This document shows positions 10,123 to 18,647 of a stretch of 64,000 bases of DNA, one piece after another (position 1 is the stretch's first letter; each line of letters starts with the position of its first letter). A program made the position numbers and the translations under genes. Below the pieces are notes generated by a model, which saw only the letters and a list, made by a program, of their open reading frames with translations, was not told where the DNA came from and did no database searches. This DNA comes from Micromonospora chokoriensis (GTDB lineage: Bacteria; Actinomycetota; Actinomycetes; Mycobacteriales; Micromonosporaceae), in contig NZ_JOAN01000023.1 in NCBI RefSeq assembly GCF_000718555.1, positions 1 to 64,000 on the forward strand. Reading direction: 5' to 3'.

Positions 10123-12924
10123 TCAGGCAGAGGTGTGATACGCCAGAACGCCCCGATTTGTGGCCGCGATCGCCTGCCGGGCGGTGGACCGGAGCTCCGG
10201 TGCGGCGCCGCCGGAGTCGGCAATCTGACCGAGTAGGTCGACCACCTGTCGGGCCCATCGGACGAAGTCACCGGCCGGCATCTCACCGTCGATCTCGTGA
10301 CCGCTGCCGAGCACCTTGGCCAACGCCTCGCCCCGAGCCCACCGGTAGACGGGCCAGGCGAAACCGAGGTCCGGCTCCCGCGTCGCGGTCAGCCCCCGCG
10401 CCGCCTCGTCGGCCTCGATCTCCCCCCACAGCTTCAGCGTCTCGTCCACCGCGTCGGCCACCGGCCCACGTGGCAGCGACGCCCGCTCGTCGACATCACG
10501 GCGTGCCTCGAACACCACCACGGACACCGCGGCGGCCAACTCGGCCGGGGACAGCCCGTTCCACACCCCCCGGCGCAGACACTCGGCGACCAGCAGATCG
10601 GCCTCGGTCCAGATCCGGCCGAGCATCCGACCGGCGTCGGTGACCGCGCCGTCGGCGGCAAGGTAGCCGCGCTCGGTCAGCAACGCCACGATCCGGTCGA
10701 ACGTCCGAGCGAGAGACCCCGTCCGCCCACTGACCCGCTCACGCAACTCCTCGGTGTCGCGCTCCAGCCGCCGACGCCGCTCCGCCCAGCGGGCGTGATC
10801 CTCCCGCTCGGGGCAGGCGTGGCAGGGGTGGTGGCGCAGCTCGGTGCGGAGCTGGGTGATCCGGTGGTCCTCGCCGGTCACCTGCCGGGAACGGCCACCG
10901 CGTCGGCCGCCGTGCCGGTCCAGGCCGGTGCCGCTGACCTCGGCGGCGAGATCCCGCCGGGCGGCCGGTGAGCGGTGGTTGAAGTGCTTGGGCACCCGGA
11001 TCCGGGCCAACACCTCGGCCGGCGTGGTGAAGTCACCGGGGCTGACCCGCCCGGCCCAGCGGTCCTGGGTGAGCACCAGAGGTCGGGGCTCACCGAACCC
11101 GCCGGTCGCCGGGTCCAGCACGACGGCCAGCCCGGCCCGACGGCCCGACGGCACCCGGATCACGTCGCCGACGCGCAGCCGCTCCAACGCGGCCACCGCG
11201 GCGGCCTTGCGCTGGGTCTGCCCTTGCCGGGCGATCGCCTTCTCCCGGTCGGCGATCGCCACCCGCAGCGCGAAGTACTCGTCGAAGTCGCCGTGGTGGC
11301 AGGCGGCCTCCGCGCCGTACGCCTCGATGGTCTCGGTGTTGCGCTGCACCTGCCGGGCCAGGCCGACCACCGACCGGTCCGCCTGGAACTGGGCGAACGA
11401 CGACTCCAGCAGAGCCCGGGCCGGCTCCGCGCCGACCGTGCCGACCAGGTTCACCGCCATGTTGTACGACGGCCGGAAGCTGGAGCGCAGCGGATAGGTT
11501 CGGGTGGACGCGAGCCCGGCTACGTGCCGTGGGTCGGTCTCCGGGGACCACACCACGACGGCGTGCCCCTCCACGTCGATGCCACGGCGGCCAGCACGCC
11601 CGGTGAGCTGCGTGTACTCCCCCGGGGTCAGGTCGACGTGCGCCTCACCGTTGTACTTGACCAGCCGTTCCAGGACCACGCAGCGGGCCGGCATGTTGAT
11701 GCCCAACGCCAGGGTCTCGGTGGCGAAGACCGCCTTGACCAGGCCGCGGACGAACAACTCCTCGACGATCTCCTTGAACACCGGCAGCATGCCGGCGTGG
11801 TGGGCGGCCAGGCCGCGCTCCAGACCGTCCAGCCACTCCCAGTACCCCAGGATCGACAGGTCCTCCCCCGGAATGGCGGTGACCCGGGACTCGACGACCC
11901 GGCGGATCTCGGCCCGCTCCTCGGGCGAGGTGAGCCGCAGCCCAGCGGCGAGACACTGCTGCACCGCGGCGGCGCAACCGGCCCGGCTGAAGATGAACAG
12001 GATCGCCGGGAGCAGACCCTCCCGGTCCAGTCGGTCGACGATGTCCGGACGTAGCGGGCCACGCCAGCGCGGGCCACGCCGGCCGGCACCGGGCCCCGCG
12101 CTGCGGCCCTCGCCCAACTCCAGCCGCCGGGCGGTCTCCCGGGTGTAGCGCAGCAGCTCCGGGTGCACGTCGTGCTTGCGGGCCGCGTCGGCGTCGTGGA
12201 ACAGGTCGAACATCCGCTTGCCGACGAGCATGTGCTGCCACAACGGCACCGGCCGGTGCTCGCTGACCACCACGGCGGTCTCGCCGCGCACGGTGACCAG
12301 CCAGTCGGCGAACTCCTCGGCGTTGGAGACGGTCGCCGACAACGAGACCAGGGTGACCGAGGCGGGCAGGTGGATGATCACCTCTTCCCACACCCCGCCA
12401 CGGAAGCGGTCGGCCAGGTAGTGCACCTCGTCCATCACCACGTACGCGAGGCCCTGCAGGGTGCTGGAGCCCGCATAGAGCATGTTGCGCAGCACCTCGG
12501 TGGTCATCACCACCACCGGCGCGTCGCCGTTGATCGCGTTGTCACCGGTCAGCAGACCCACCTGCTCGGCGCCGTACCGGGCGACCAGGTCGTGGTACTT
12601 CTGGTTGGACAACGCCTTGATCGGCGTGGTGTAGAAGCACTTGCGCCGGGCCGGCGGCGTCGTCGGGTCGGCGGCCGGCACCGGGTCGTCGGGCCGCCCG
12701 CGCAACGCCAGGTGGACGGCGAACTCCCCGACCACCGTCTTACCGGCGCCGGTCGGAGCGCAGACCAGCACACCGCTGCCCCGCTCCAGCGACTGACACG
12801 CCTCCCGCTGGAAGTCGTCGAGGTCGAACCCCAGCTCAAGGGCGAACTCGTCCAACGCCGGAAACTGTGCGGCTTGTGCGGCCTTGCGGCGTGCCGCTGC
12901 GTACCGCTCGGCGGGGCTCGACAT
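10123..12924 (-). CDS. helY: HelY, Ski2-like DEVH-box ATP-dependent helicase
   Basis: Unwinds nucleic acid by ATP hydrolysis and is related to Ski2/Mtr4 helicases. Q-motif region FQREACQSLERG, Walker A APTGAGKT (residues 56-63), DEVHYL box at about 165, motif III SLSAT, motif VI QLTGRAGRRG, and a C-terminal DSHCT domain over roughly the last 180 residues. The 933-residue length is usual. In Mycobacterium helY closes the paf-tat gene block; here the order is kept, with several genes inserted between it and tatC. The ATG follows a TAATCT box by 7 bases, indicating a leaderless mRNA. Confidence 0.95.
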   Translation of the reverse strand: MSSPAERYAAARRKAAQAAQFPALDEFALELGFDLDDFQREACQSLERGSGVLVCAPTGAGKTVVGEFAVHLALRGRPDDPVPAADPTTPPARRKCFYTTPIKALSNQKYHDLVARYGAEQVGLLTGDNAINGDAPVVVMTTEVLRNMLYAGSSTLQGLAYVVMDEVHYLADRFRGGVWEEVIIHLPASVTLVSLSATVSNAEEFADWLVTVRGETAVVVSEHRPVPLWQHMLVGKRMFDLFHDADAARKHDVHPELLRYTRETARRLELGEGRSAGPGAGRRGPRWRGPLRPDIVDRLDREGLLPAILFIFSRAGCAAAVQQCLAAGLRLTSPEERAEIRRVVESRVTAIPGEDLSILGYWEWLDGLERGLAAHHAGMLPVFKEIVEELFVRGLVKAVFATETLALGINMPARCVVLERLVKYNGEAHVDLTPGEYTQLTGRAGRRGIDVEGHAVVVWSPETDPRHVAGLASTRTYPLRSSFRPSYNMAVNLVGTVGAEPARALLESSFAQFQADRSVVGLARQVQRNTETIEAYGAEAACHHGDFDEYFALRVAIADREKAIARQGQTQRKAAAVAALERLRVGDVIRVPSGRRAGLAVVLDPATGGFGEPRPLVLTQDRWAGRVSPGDFTTPAEVLARIRVPKHFNHRSPAARRDLAAEVSGTGLDRHGGRRGGRSRQVTGEDHRITQLRTELRHHPCHACPEREDHARWAERRRRLERDTEELRERVSGRTGSLARTFDRIVALLTERGYLAADGAVTDAGRMLGRIWTEADLLVAECLRRGVWNGLSPAELAAAVSVVVFEARRDVDERASLPRGPVADAVDETLKLWGEIEADEAARGLTATREPDLGFAWPVYRWARGEALAKVLGSGHEIDGEMPAGDFVRWARQVVDLLGQIADSGGAAPELRSTARQAIAATNRGVLAYHTSA

Positions 12925-12931
12925 GGCACCA

Positions 12932-12937
12932 AGATTA
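12932..12937 (-). promoter_or_regulatory. -10 box of helY (leaderless)
   Basis: TAATCT on the minus strand, 7 bases before the ATG at 12924, so transcription would begin at or next to the start codon. Confidence 0.6.
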
Positions 12938-12997
12938 GTGCGTGCCGCGAGGCGTCACCCCACAAGGCCGTCCGGCGGTGCCGTCGGGGGCGGTCGG

Positions 12998-13003
12998 TAG
13001 GGT
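12998..13003 (+). promoter_or_regulatory. -10 box of the HAD hydrolase gene (leaderless)
   Basis: TAGGGT, then 7 bases, then GTG 13011. It supports that start over earlier ones in the frame. Confidence 0.55.
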
Positions 13004-13010
13004 GCACGGC

Positions 13011-13769
13011 GTGCCGGACCACGCCGAACCGCCCCAGACCAGTCCGCCGGGCACCGCCGACCGCCGGGCGTCCCGACGCCCTGTGAAGGCGGTGCTCTTC
13101 GACTTCCACGGCACCCTGGCCCAGGTGGAGGATCCCCGGCAGTGGGTGCTGGAGGCCGCGGCGGCCTGCGGCGTCACCCTGGACCGGGTCCGCGCCACCT
13201 CGCTGGCCGACCGACTGCTGACCGCCGGACGCGCCGGCGGGCCACTGCCGGCGCGGGTGCCGCCCCGACTGGCCGAGCTGTGGGCCGACCGGGACCTCTA
13301 CCAACACGCCCACCGGGGCGCCTACACCGGGTTGGCCGAGACCGTCGACGCCGGCATCGAGGGCTTCGCCGACGCGCTCTACGAGCGGCTGCTGACTGCC
13401 GAGGGCTGGCAACCGTACGCCGACACCGCCCCCACGCTGACCGCGCTGCGCGAGGCCGGGGTGCCGGTGGCGGTGGTCAGCAACATCGGCTTCGACCTGC
13501 GGCCACACTTCGACACCTGGGGGCTGACCGGCCTGGTCGACGCGTTCGTGCTCTCCTACGAGGTGGGGCGCTGCAAACCCGACCCGGCGATCTTCTGGCG
13601 GGCCTGCGGAATGCTGGGCGTCGACCCGGAGCAGACGCTCATGGTCGGTGACACACCAGCGGACGCCGGCGCGGTGGCCGCCGGCTGCTCGGTGCTGGTG
13701 CTCCCGGCGGCCGAGCCGGGTCGGGAGAACGGCTTAGGCGCCGTCCTGGACCTGGCCCTGCCAGCCTGA
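13011..13769 (+). CDS. HAD-superfamily hydrolase with altered DxD motif
   Basis: A 252-residue HAD subfamily IA-like protein with cap domain. Motif I reads FDFHGTLA: the nucleophile Asp (D31) is present but the usual second Asp is His (H33). Motif II VVSNIG, motif III Lys in GRCKPDPAIF and motif IV MVGDTPADAGAV are intact. Loss of the acid/base Asp may change it from a phosphatase towards another activity. It is divergent from helY and ends convergent with the glyoxalase gene. Substrate unknown. Confidence 0.85.
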   Translation: MPDHAEPPQTSPPGTADRRASRRPVKAVLFDFHGTLAQVEDPRQWVLEAAAACGVTLDRVRATSLADRLLTAGRAGGPLPARVPPRLAELWADRDLYQHAHRGAYTGLAETVDAGIEGFADALYERLLTAEGWQPYADTAPTLTALREAGVPVAVVSNIGFDLRPHFDTWGLTGLVDAFVLSYEVGRCKPDPAIFWRACGMLGVDPEQTLMVGDTPADAGAVAAGCSVLVLPAAEPGRENGLGAVLDLALPA

Positions 13770-13811
13770 CCTGGCCTGGCCTGCCGCGCGGGGTGCTCGG
13801 CGACGGGCAGG

Positions 13812-14207
13812 TCAGGCACGGGCGGGCTCGAAGAGCTCGACCGGGTTGCCAGCCGGGTCGTCCAAGACGATCTGCCGGCCGCCCGGACCGGTGATGACCT
13901 CACTGCGGAATGCGATGCCCGCAGTGCGCAACTGGGCCACCTGCGTGTCGATGTCAGCGACGATCAGATGGATGCGGTTCCAGCCGCCGGGATGCGGACG
14001 GCGCCCGTCGGGCATGGCCCGGCCGGCGGAGCTGTCCGGGCCGGACAGCAGCAGTCGCAGGTTCCCGCGACGCACATCGGCGAACGCAGGCAAGAACGTG
14101 CTGAGCGGGGTGAAACCGAGGTGGGTGGTGTAGAAATCGATCGCGGCGGCGACGTCGTCGACGAGATACCGCACGCTGACGATGCCATCATCGGCGTAGA
14201 TGGTCAT
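13812..14207 (-). CDS. Glyoxalase/bleomycin-resistance (VOC) family protein
   Basis: A 131-residue single VOC protein: VRYLVDDVAAAIDFYTTHLGF forms the first beta-alpha-beta-beta-beta unit and WNRIHLIVADID with DPAGNPVELFEPA the second. The start ATG (GAGAAGGA upstream) overlaps the stop of the ArsR-ArsC gene as ATGA, so the two are translationally coupled. In some arsenic operons VOC proteins act on organoarsenicals; that role here is inferred from the pairing. Confidence 0.85.
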   Translation of the reverse strand: MTIYADDGIVSVRYLVDDVAAAIDFYTTHLGFTPLSTFLPAFADVRRGNLRLLLSGPDSSAGRAMPDGRRPHPGGWNRIHLIVADIDTQVAQLRTAGIAFRSEVITGPGGRQIVLDDPAGNPVELFEPARA

Positions 14208-14959
14208 GAGTCCTTCTCCGATCGGACGGCGAGGGTGTGCAGCAGAAAGCCAATTCGCTGGGCGAGTTCGTCGGCGACCCGCTCGAACGCGGGCAGCCCG
14301 GCGGGATCGGCCGCCGGGTCCGGGATACTCCAATGCACCCGTCGCCGATGCCCGGGAAACTCAGGGCAGACTTCCTTGACCCGGTCGCACAGGGTGATCA
14401 CGTAGTCGAACCGCTGACCAGTGAACTCGTCGAAGTGTTTGGGCCTGGCCTCGGCCAGGTCGACGCCGCGCGCCGCCATGACACTCACCGCGTACGGATG
14501 GATCGGCTTGGGGCGGCTACCCGCGCTGAAGGATTCCACGGCGCCAGCGGTGCGGTCCCGCAGCAACGCTTCAGCCGTCTGCGAGCGCGAGCTGTTACCC
14601 GTACACAGGAACAACACCCGCCCGCTTTGTGAGCCGGCCGGCCTGGGGTAGGTGAGCCGTAGCCCGGGATGCAAGGCGGCGCCGGTGCCGGACAGCAGGT
14701 CCGCGCAGTGGGCCAGATCGAGCGAGTAGTAGGTGTCGCGGCCGTCGGCGCTGCTACGCCGCACAGTGACCAGCTCAGCCTTGCGCAGCTTGCCCAAGTG
14801 ATATGACACCAGGTTCTGTGGCTGGCCGAGCAGCGCGGTCAACTCGCGCACCGCGAGGTCGCCGCAGGCCAACTCGCTCAGTAGCCGCCACCGCACCGGG
14901 TGCCCGGCTGCGGTCACGAACCCGGGCGGTGCGATGGTGCCGACTGCCTCTGGCGTCAC
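14204..14959 (-). CDS. ArsR repressor fused to an ArsC-type low-molecular-weight phosphatase/arsenate reductase
   Basis: A two-domain protein. Residues about 10-90 are an ArsR-type winged helix (NLVSYHLGKLRKAELV recognition helix). Residues about 113-245 are an LMW-PTPase-fold arsenate reductase with P-loop CTGNSSRSQ (C119 to R125) and later DRVKEVCPEFPG carrying the resolving Cys and DP-loop region. It probably represses its own promoter and reduces arsenate. An inverted repeat abuts the -10, and the mRNA looks leaderless from GTG 14959. No arsB or acr3 pump is adjacent unless the neighbouring MFS protein exports the product. Confidence 0.9.
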   Translation of the reverse strand: MTPEAVGTIAPPGFVTAAGHPVRWRLLSELACGDLAVRELTALLGQPQNLVSYHLGKLRKAELVTVRRSSADGRDTYYSLDLAHCADLLSGTGAALHPGLRLTYPRPAGSQSGRVLFLCTGNSSRSQTAEALLRDRTAGAVESFSAGSRPKPIHPYAVSVMAARGVDLAEARPKHFDEFTGQRFDYVITLCDRVKEVCPEFPGHRRRVHWSIPDPAADPAGLPAFERVADELAQRIGFLLHTLAVRSEKDS

Positions 14960-14965
14960 GTCCGC

Positions 14966-14971
14966 AGATTA
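14966..14971 (-). promoter_or_regulatory. -10 box of the arsR-arsC fusion gene (leaderless)
   Basis: TAATCT on the minus strand, 6 bases before GTG 14959. Confidence 0.6.
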
Positions 14972-14989
14972 CATCAATCTGATTTGATG
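14972..14989. promoter_or_regulatory. ArsR operator
   Basis: CATCAA, 6 bases, TTGATG: an inverted repeat directly upstream of the -10 box, of the form bound by ArsR/SmtB repressors. The fusion protein is the obvious ligand. Confidence 0.7.
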
Positions 14990-15155
14990 CAACAGAGGAT
15001 CGGGTCCAGCTGCCGGCCGGATCCTGGCCTGCCAGGGACCCGTACGCCGGTAGCACCGCACTGGCGAACATCCGGACGTGTCGGCTTGCGGTGCCCCGCG
15101 CATGACCACGGCCCCGAACGGCGCGACAGCACCGCTCGGAACCGGGCCACGGCTG

Positions 15156-16364
15156 TCAGTAGGCTCCTGCTTCACGCAGGGGACCCCAGGCGAGGACAGT
15201 GATCGTCACCATCACGACGGCGGCGATCCAGAACGGCGTAGTGATCTCCCAGACGCTGGCGAACAGGCCGCCGAGGAGCGACCCCAGCGCGGCTCCACCG
15301 AGATCCAGCAACGCGTACACGCTGCCGACGCGGCCGCGTAGGTGCGGCGGCACGGCCCGCTGCCGGGTCGAGGTGGCGGTGATGCCCCACACCATGGCGT
15401 GGATGCTGAACACGACCAGGACGATGGCGGCTGTCCAGGGTGTCGTCGTGATCGCGAGAGACACGTGCGTGACGATCTCGATGACCAAGCCGGCACGCAA
15501 CACGGTAGCGCCGCCGAGCGCCCGCGTGAGTCTCGCCGCGACTGTGGTGCCCAACAGGCCGCCGACCGCGAACGCGGTCAGCAGGAAGCCGTAGCCGACG
15601 CCAGAGACACCCAGACGCTCCCGGCAGTAGAGCACGAACACGGCGAACGCGGCTCCGAACGCGATGTTGCTCAGGCCCATGGTGAGGGCGAGGGTCCGCA
15701 GCAGGCGGTGCCGCCACAACCACCGCACACCAGCGGCGACCTCGGTGCGCAGCGGCGTCCGCCGACGGGGTTCCTCGGACACCGGAACTCTCCGGATGCC
15801 CGCTATCAGCGCTGCGGAAATCGCGAACGTGAGCGCGTCGACGCCGAACGGTACGGCGGCGGAGATGACGAACAACCACGAGCCGAGCGGTTTGGCGACG
15901 AACTGGTTGCCAATTGTGAAGCTCGCGTAGAGCCGGGCGTTGGCGCTCGCCAGCCTGTCGGGGGCGACCACCGCCGGGAGCAGGGCGCCCATGGCGGTGT
16001 CCGCGAGGGTTTCTCCAGCACCCAGGAGGAACAGCACCACGTAGATGATGATCACGGTGACGGTCTCGGTCGCGATGGCAGCCGCCAACCCGGCGAGGGC
16101 TGCGGCGCGCACCAGGTTCACAACCACGACCAGGCGGCGCCGGTCGAGTCGATCGACATAAGCACCACTGATCAGGGCGAACAGCAGCCAGGGCAGTTGC
16201 TGCGCGAAAGCGGCCCCGGCGATGAGGGCCGGTTTGTCGGTGACGGAGGCGACAAGTAACGGGCCGGCGGCCATGGTGACGCCGTCGCCGACGTTCGACA
16301 CCGCCGCCGCGGTCCACAGTTTGGTGAAGTCCGCGCCGAGACGCGCGGATACAAGGGCACGCAA
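15156..16364 (-). CDS. MFS transporter (MFS_3/enterobactin-exporter-like)
   Basis: 402 residues with about twelve transmembrane helices and the MFS signature GAYVDRLDRRRL after TM2. It resembles drug or siderophore exporters of the EntS type. The start is an uncommon TTG at 16364, supported by GAGGAG 6-7 bases upstream and by N-terminal alignment style (LGADFTKLWTAAAVSNVGDG). It lies downstream of nothing obvious on its own strand. It may be transcribed toward the arsR-arsC gene, but about 200 bases with that gene's own promoter separate them. Substrate unknown. Confidence 0.87.
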   Translation of the reverse strand: MRALVSARLGADFTKLWTAAAVSNVGDGVTMAAGPLLVASVTDKPALIAGAAFAQQLPWLLFALISGAYVDRLDRRRLVVVVNLVRAAALAGLAAAIATETVTVIIIYVVLFLLGAGETLADTAMGALLPAVVAPDRLASANARLYASFTIGNQFVAKPLGSWLFVISAAVPFGVDALTFAISAALIAGIRRVPVSEEPRRRTPLRTEVAAGVRWLWRHRLLRTLALTMGLSNIAFGAAFAVFVLYCRERLGVSGVGYGFLLTAFAVGGLLGTTVAARLTRALGGATVLRAGLVIEIVTHVSLAITTTPWTAAIVLVVFSIHAMVWGITATSTRQRAVPPHLRGRVGSVYALLDLGGAALGSLLGGLFASVWEITTPFWIAAVVMVTITVLAWGPLREAGAY

Positions 16365-16711
16365 AATAGCTCCTCGAGCCAGGGATGGAAACGGTCGTCG
16401 TGAGACCGCTCCGCGGCGAGGAGCACCAGACCACCGGCGGGAATCCCCGGTGGTGCCCGATCAGTTTCGGGCGCGCTCTCGCGGCGAAGCGGAGACCGTG
16501 ACCAGGTCGAGGCGCATCCCAGCTCCCAACTGTGGATCAATACCGATCCGAGCAGGGTAACCGCCCATCGACGCTCGCACATACCCACATCCGTGAGCCA
16601 GCCGGACGGCAGCAGACCCGACCCGCACCGGGGTCCGACGGACAGGGCTCGTCTTTCGGCAGGTGGGCACCGCTGCGGGGCAGCCGGAGTGGACCGCCTA
16701 CCGTCGTGCCC
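16365..16711. other. Divergent intergenic region between MFS and EamA genes
   Basis: No gene supported. It contains the GAGGAG site for the TTG-started MFS gene, a modest 8-bp stem (16430-16437 with 16447-16454) within the MFS leader side, and the TACCGT -10 of the EamA gene at the right end. Confidence 0.5.
16699..16704 (+). promoter_or_regulatory. -10 box of the EamA gene (leaderless)
   Basis: TACCGT, 7 bases, GTG 16712. Confidence 0.5.
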
Positions 16712-17623
16712 GTGACCGAGATCCTGCTGCCCACTCCACCGCCGCCCGGCACGCCACCGGCCCGCCGTGGTGGCGTCGCCGCCGTGGGGCTGGTGCTCGG
16801 TGGGGCTCTGTCGGTGCAGTTCGGCGCCGCCGTCGCCGCGCTGCTCTTTCCGCGCACCGGGGTGGCCGGCGCGGTGACCCTGCGGCTGACCATCGCGGCG
16901 GTGCTGCTGCTCGTGGTGTGCCGGCCCCGACTGCGCGGGCACGACCGCTGGGCCTGGCTCGCGGCCGGCGCGTTCGGGCTGGCGCTGGCCGGCATGAACT
17001 CGCTGTTCTACCAGGCCATCGAACGCATCCCACTGGGCCCGGCGGTGACCCTGGAGGTGCTCGGCCCCCTCGCCCTGTCGGTGTTCTCCGCCCGACGACT
17101 GGCCAGCTGGGGCTGGGCGGGGCTCGCACTGGCCGGGGTGGCGCTGCTCGGGCAGGGCGGCTTCGACCGGCTGAACCCGGCCGGGGTGGCCTTCGCGTTC
17201 GGCGCGGGCGCCATGTGGGCCGCGTACATCGTGCTGAGCGCCCGGGTCGGCGGTCACTTCCCCGGCGCTGACGGGCTGGCCCTGGCGCTGACCCTCGCCG
17301 CGCTTGTCACCCTGCCGCTGGGCATCATCGACGGCGGCGCGGTGCTGCTCGACCCGCCGGTGCTGGCGCTCGGCGCAGCCCTCGCGGTGCTCGCCTCCGG
17401 GCTGCCCTACACCCTGGAGCTGCTGGCGCTACGACGGATGCCCACCGCTACCTTCGCGGTGCTGATGAGCCTCGGCCCGGCCGTCGCCACGCTCGCCGGG
17501 TGGCTGGTGCTGCGGCAGGAGCTGACCCTGCTGGAGTGCGCCGCCATCGGGCTGGTCATCGCGGCGAGCATCGGCGCGGTACGGGTCAACGCAGCAGCCG
17601 CACGGCGCCCGCGACAGCGCTGA
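16712..17623 (+). CDS. EamA/DMT-family transporter (RhtA-like)
   Basis: About 303 residues, ten transmembrane helices in two EamA repeats (starting about 25 and 155). It resembles RhtA/YddG-type threonine or amino-acid exporters: LFYQAIERIPLGPAVTLEVLGPL is characteristic of the RhtA branch. The GTG start was set by the TACCGT box 7 bases before it; an in-frame GTG lies two codons earlier. Its 3' end overlaps the convergent lipid-kinase gene by 38 bases. Confidence 0.85.
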   Translation: MTEILLPTPPPPGTPPARRGGVAAVGLVLGGALSVQFGAAVAALLFPRTGVAGAVTLRLTIAAVLLLVVCRPRLRGHDRWAWLAAGAFGLALAGMNSLFYQAIERIPLGPAVTLEVLGPLALSVFSARRLASWGWAGLALAGVALLGQGGFDRLNPAGVAFAFGAGAMWAAYIVLSARVGGHFPGADGLALALTLAALVTLPLGIIDGGAVLLDPPVLALGAALAVLASGLPYTLELLALRRMPTATFAVLMSLGPAVATLAGWLVLRQELTLLECAAIGLVIAASIGAVRVNAAAARRPRQR

Positions 17624-18500
17624 TCGTCACCGGCAGGTCCAGCGAGCGTTCCCCGTCGGCGTAACCGGTGATGCCCTCGGCGGCCAGCTCCACGGTGCGG
17701 GCCCGGAAGCTGCGCACCAGCGGGTGGCTGACGTGGGTGCCCTGGTAGATGCGCGGCTTCACCCGGACCAGGGTCCGCCGGTTGACCCGACCCGCCACCA
17801 CCACGTCGAGCAGCCCGTCGGTCGGGTCGGCGTCGGGGCAGATCCGCATCCCACCGCCGTACGTGGGGCAGTTGCCGACGGCCACGAGCACCGCGTCCAG
17901 TTCGTGCGTCACGCCGTCGAGGCGCAGCGTGTAGCGGCGCGGGCGCAGCCGGGCCAGCTCGACCAGGATCGCCAGGTCGTACCGGCGCGGGCCGCGTGGC
18001 CAGCGCATCCGGTTGGCCCGCTCGTTGACGATCGCGTCGAAGCCGGCCGCGAGGACCGCCCCGTACCAGCGCTCGGCGCCGTCGACCCCGACCATCCGGG
18101 CCAGGTCGACAGGTCGACTACGGCCATCGCGCAGCGCCGACGCGATCACGTCCGCCGCGGCGAGGGGGTCGGCCGGGAACCCGGTGTCCAGGGCGAAGTC
18201 GTTGCCGGTGCCGGCGGGGATCGGGCCGAACGGCACGTCGGTGCCGGCGACCGCCTGCAGCGCCCGGTGCACGGTGCCGTCCCCACCGACTGCCACCAGC
18301 GCGCCAGCGCCGTCGGCGACGGCGGCACGACAGGCCGCCTCGGCCTCGGCGGGGCTGGACGCCGGCAGCAGCCGAACGGGTCGGCCGGCGGCGGCCAGCC
18401 CGTCGAGCAGCCGGGGCAGCAGAGCGCGGTGCCGTCCCCGACCGGCGGTCGGGTTGGCGAGCACGGCGACCGGGCCGGGCAGGTGATCGTCTGCGGTCAC
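17586..18500 (-). CDS. Diacylglycerol kinase-family lipid kinase
   Basis: 304 residues with a DAGK catalytic domain: ANPTAGRGRH glycine-rich start, VAVGGDGTVHRALQ (GGDGT nucleotide site) and PAGTGNDFALD. The C-terminal DagK/YegS-like beta domain contains NCPTYGGGMRICPDADPTDG. It probably phosphorylates diacylglycerol or a related lipid. GTG 18500 follows TACGGT by 7 bases, so the mRNA is probably leaderless; the frame also has a GTG at 18536. It lies after tatC on the same strand. Confidence 0.88.
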   Translation of the reverse strand: MTADDHLPGPVAVLANPTAGRGRHRALLPRLLDGLAAAGRPVRLLPASSPAEAEAACRAAVADGAGALVAVGGDGTVHRALQAVAGTDVPFGPIPAGTGNDFALDTGFPADPLAAADVIASALRDGRSRPVDLARMVGVDGAERWYGAVLAAGFDAIVNERANRMRWPRGPRRYDLAILVELARLRPRRYTLRLDGVTHELDAVLVAVGNCPTYGGGMRICPDADPTDGLLDVVVAGRVNRRTLVRVKPRIYQGTHVSHPLVRSFRARTVELAAEGITGYADGERSLDLPVTISAVAGAVRLLR

Positions 18501-18507
18501 GGGCAGC

Positions 18508-18513
18508 ACCGTA
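18508..18513 (-). promoter_or_regulatory. -10 box of the lipid-kinase gene (leaderless)
   Basis: TACGGT on the minus strand, 7 bases before GTG 18500. Confidence 0.5.
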
Positions 18514-18647
18514 CCGGTCGGACACCCGTCGTTCACCAGGGGTAGGCCGCTGTCACCAGTAGTCCCGCTGCCGGCGCGCGACGTGACGCAGCGACGCCGC
18601 CCCCGGAGAACGGGGACGGCGTCGGTGGACCGGGCGGCGCGGGGCCG

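Noticed and set aside
13765..13816. CCTGACCTG/CAGGTCAGG inverted repeat as terminator between the HAD and glyoxalase genes
   Set aside because: The arms are 9 bp with a 34-base loop and overlap both gene ends; too weak to list as a feature.
16430..16454. Hairpin in the leader of the MFS gene as a possible attenuator or riboswitch
   Set aside because: The stem is only 8 bp, there is no competing structure I can defend, and no leader peptide with a clear start.
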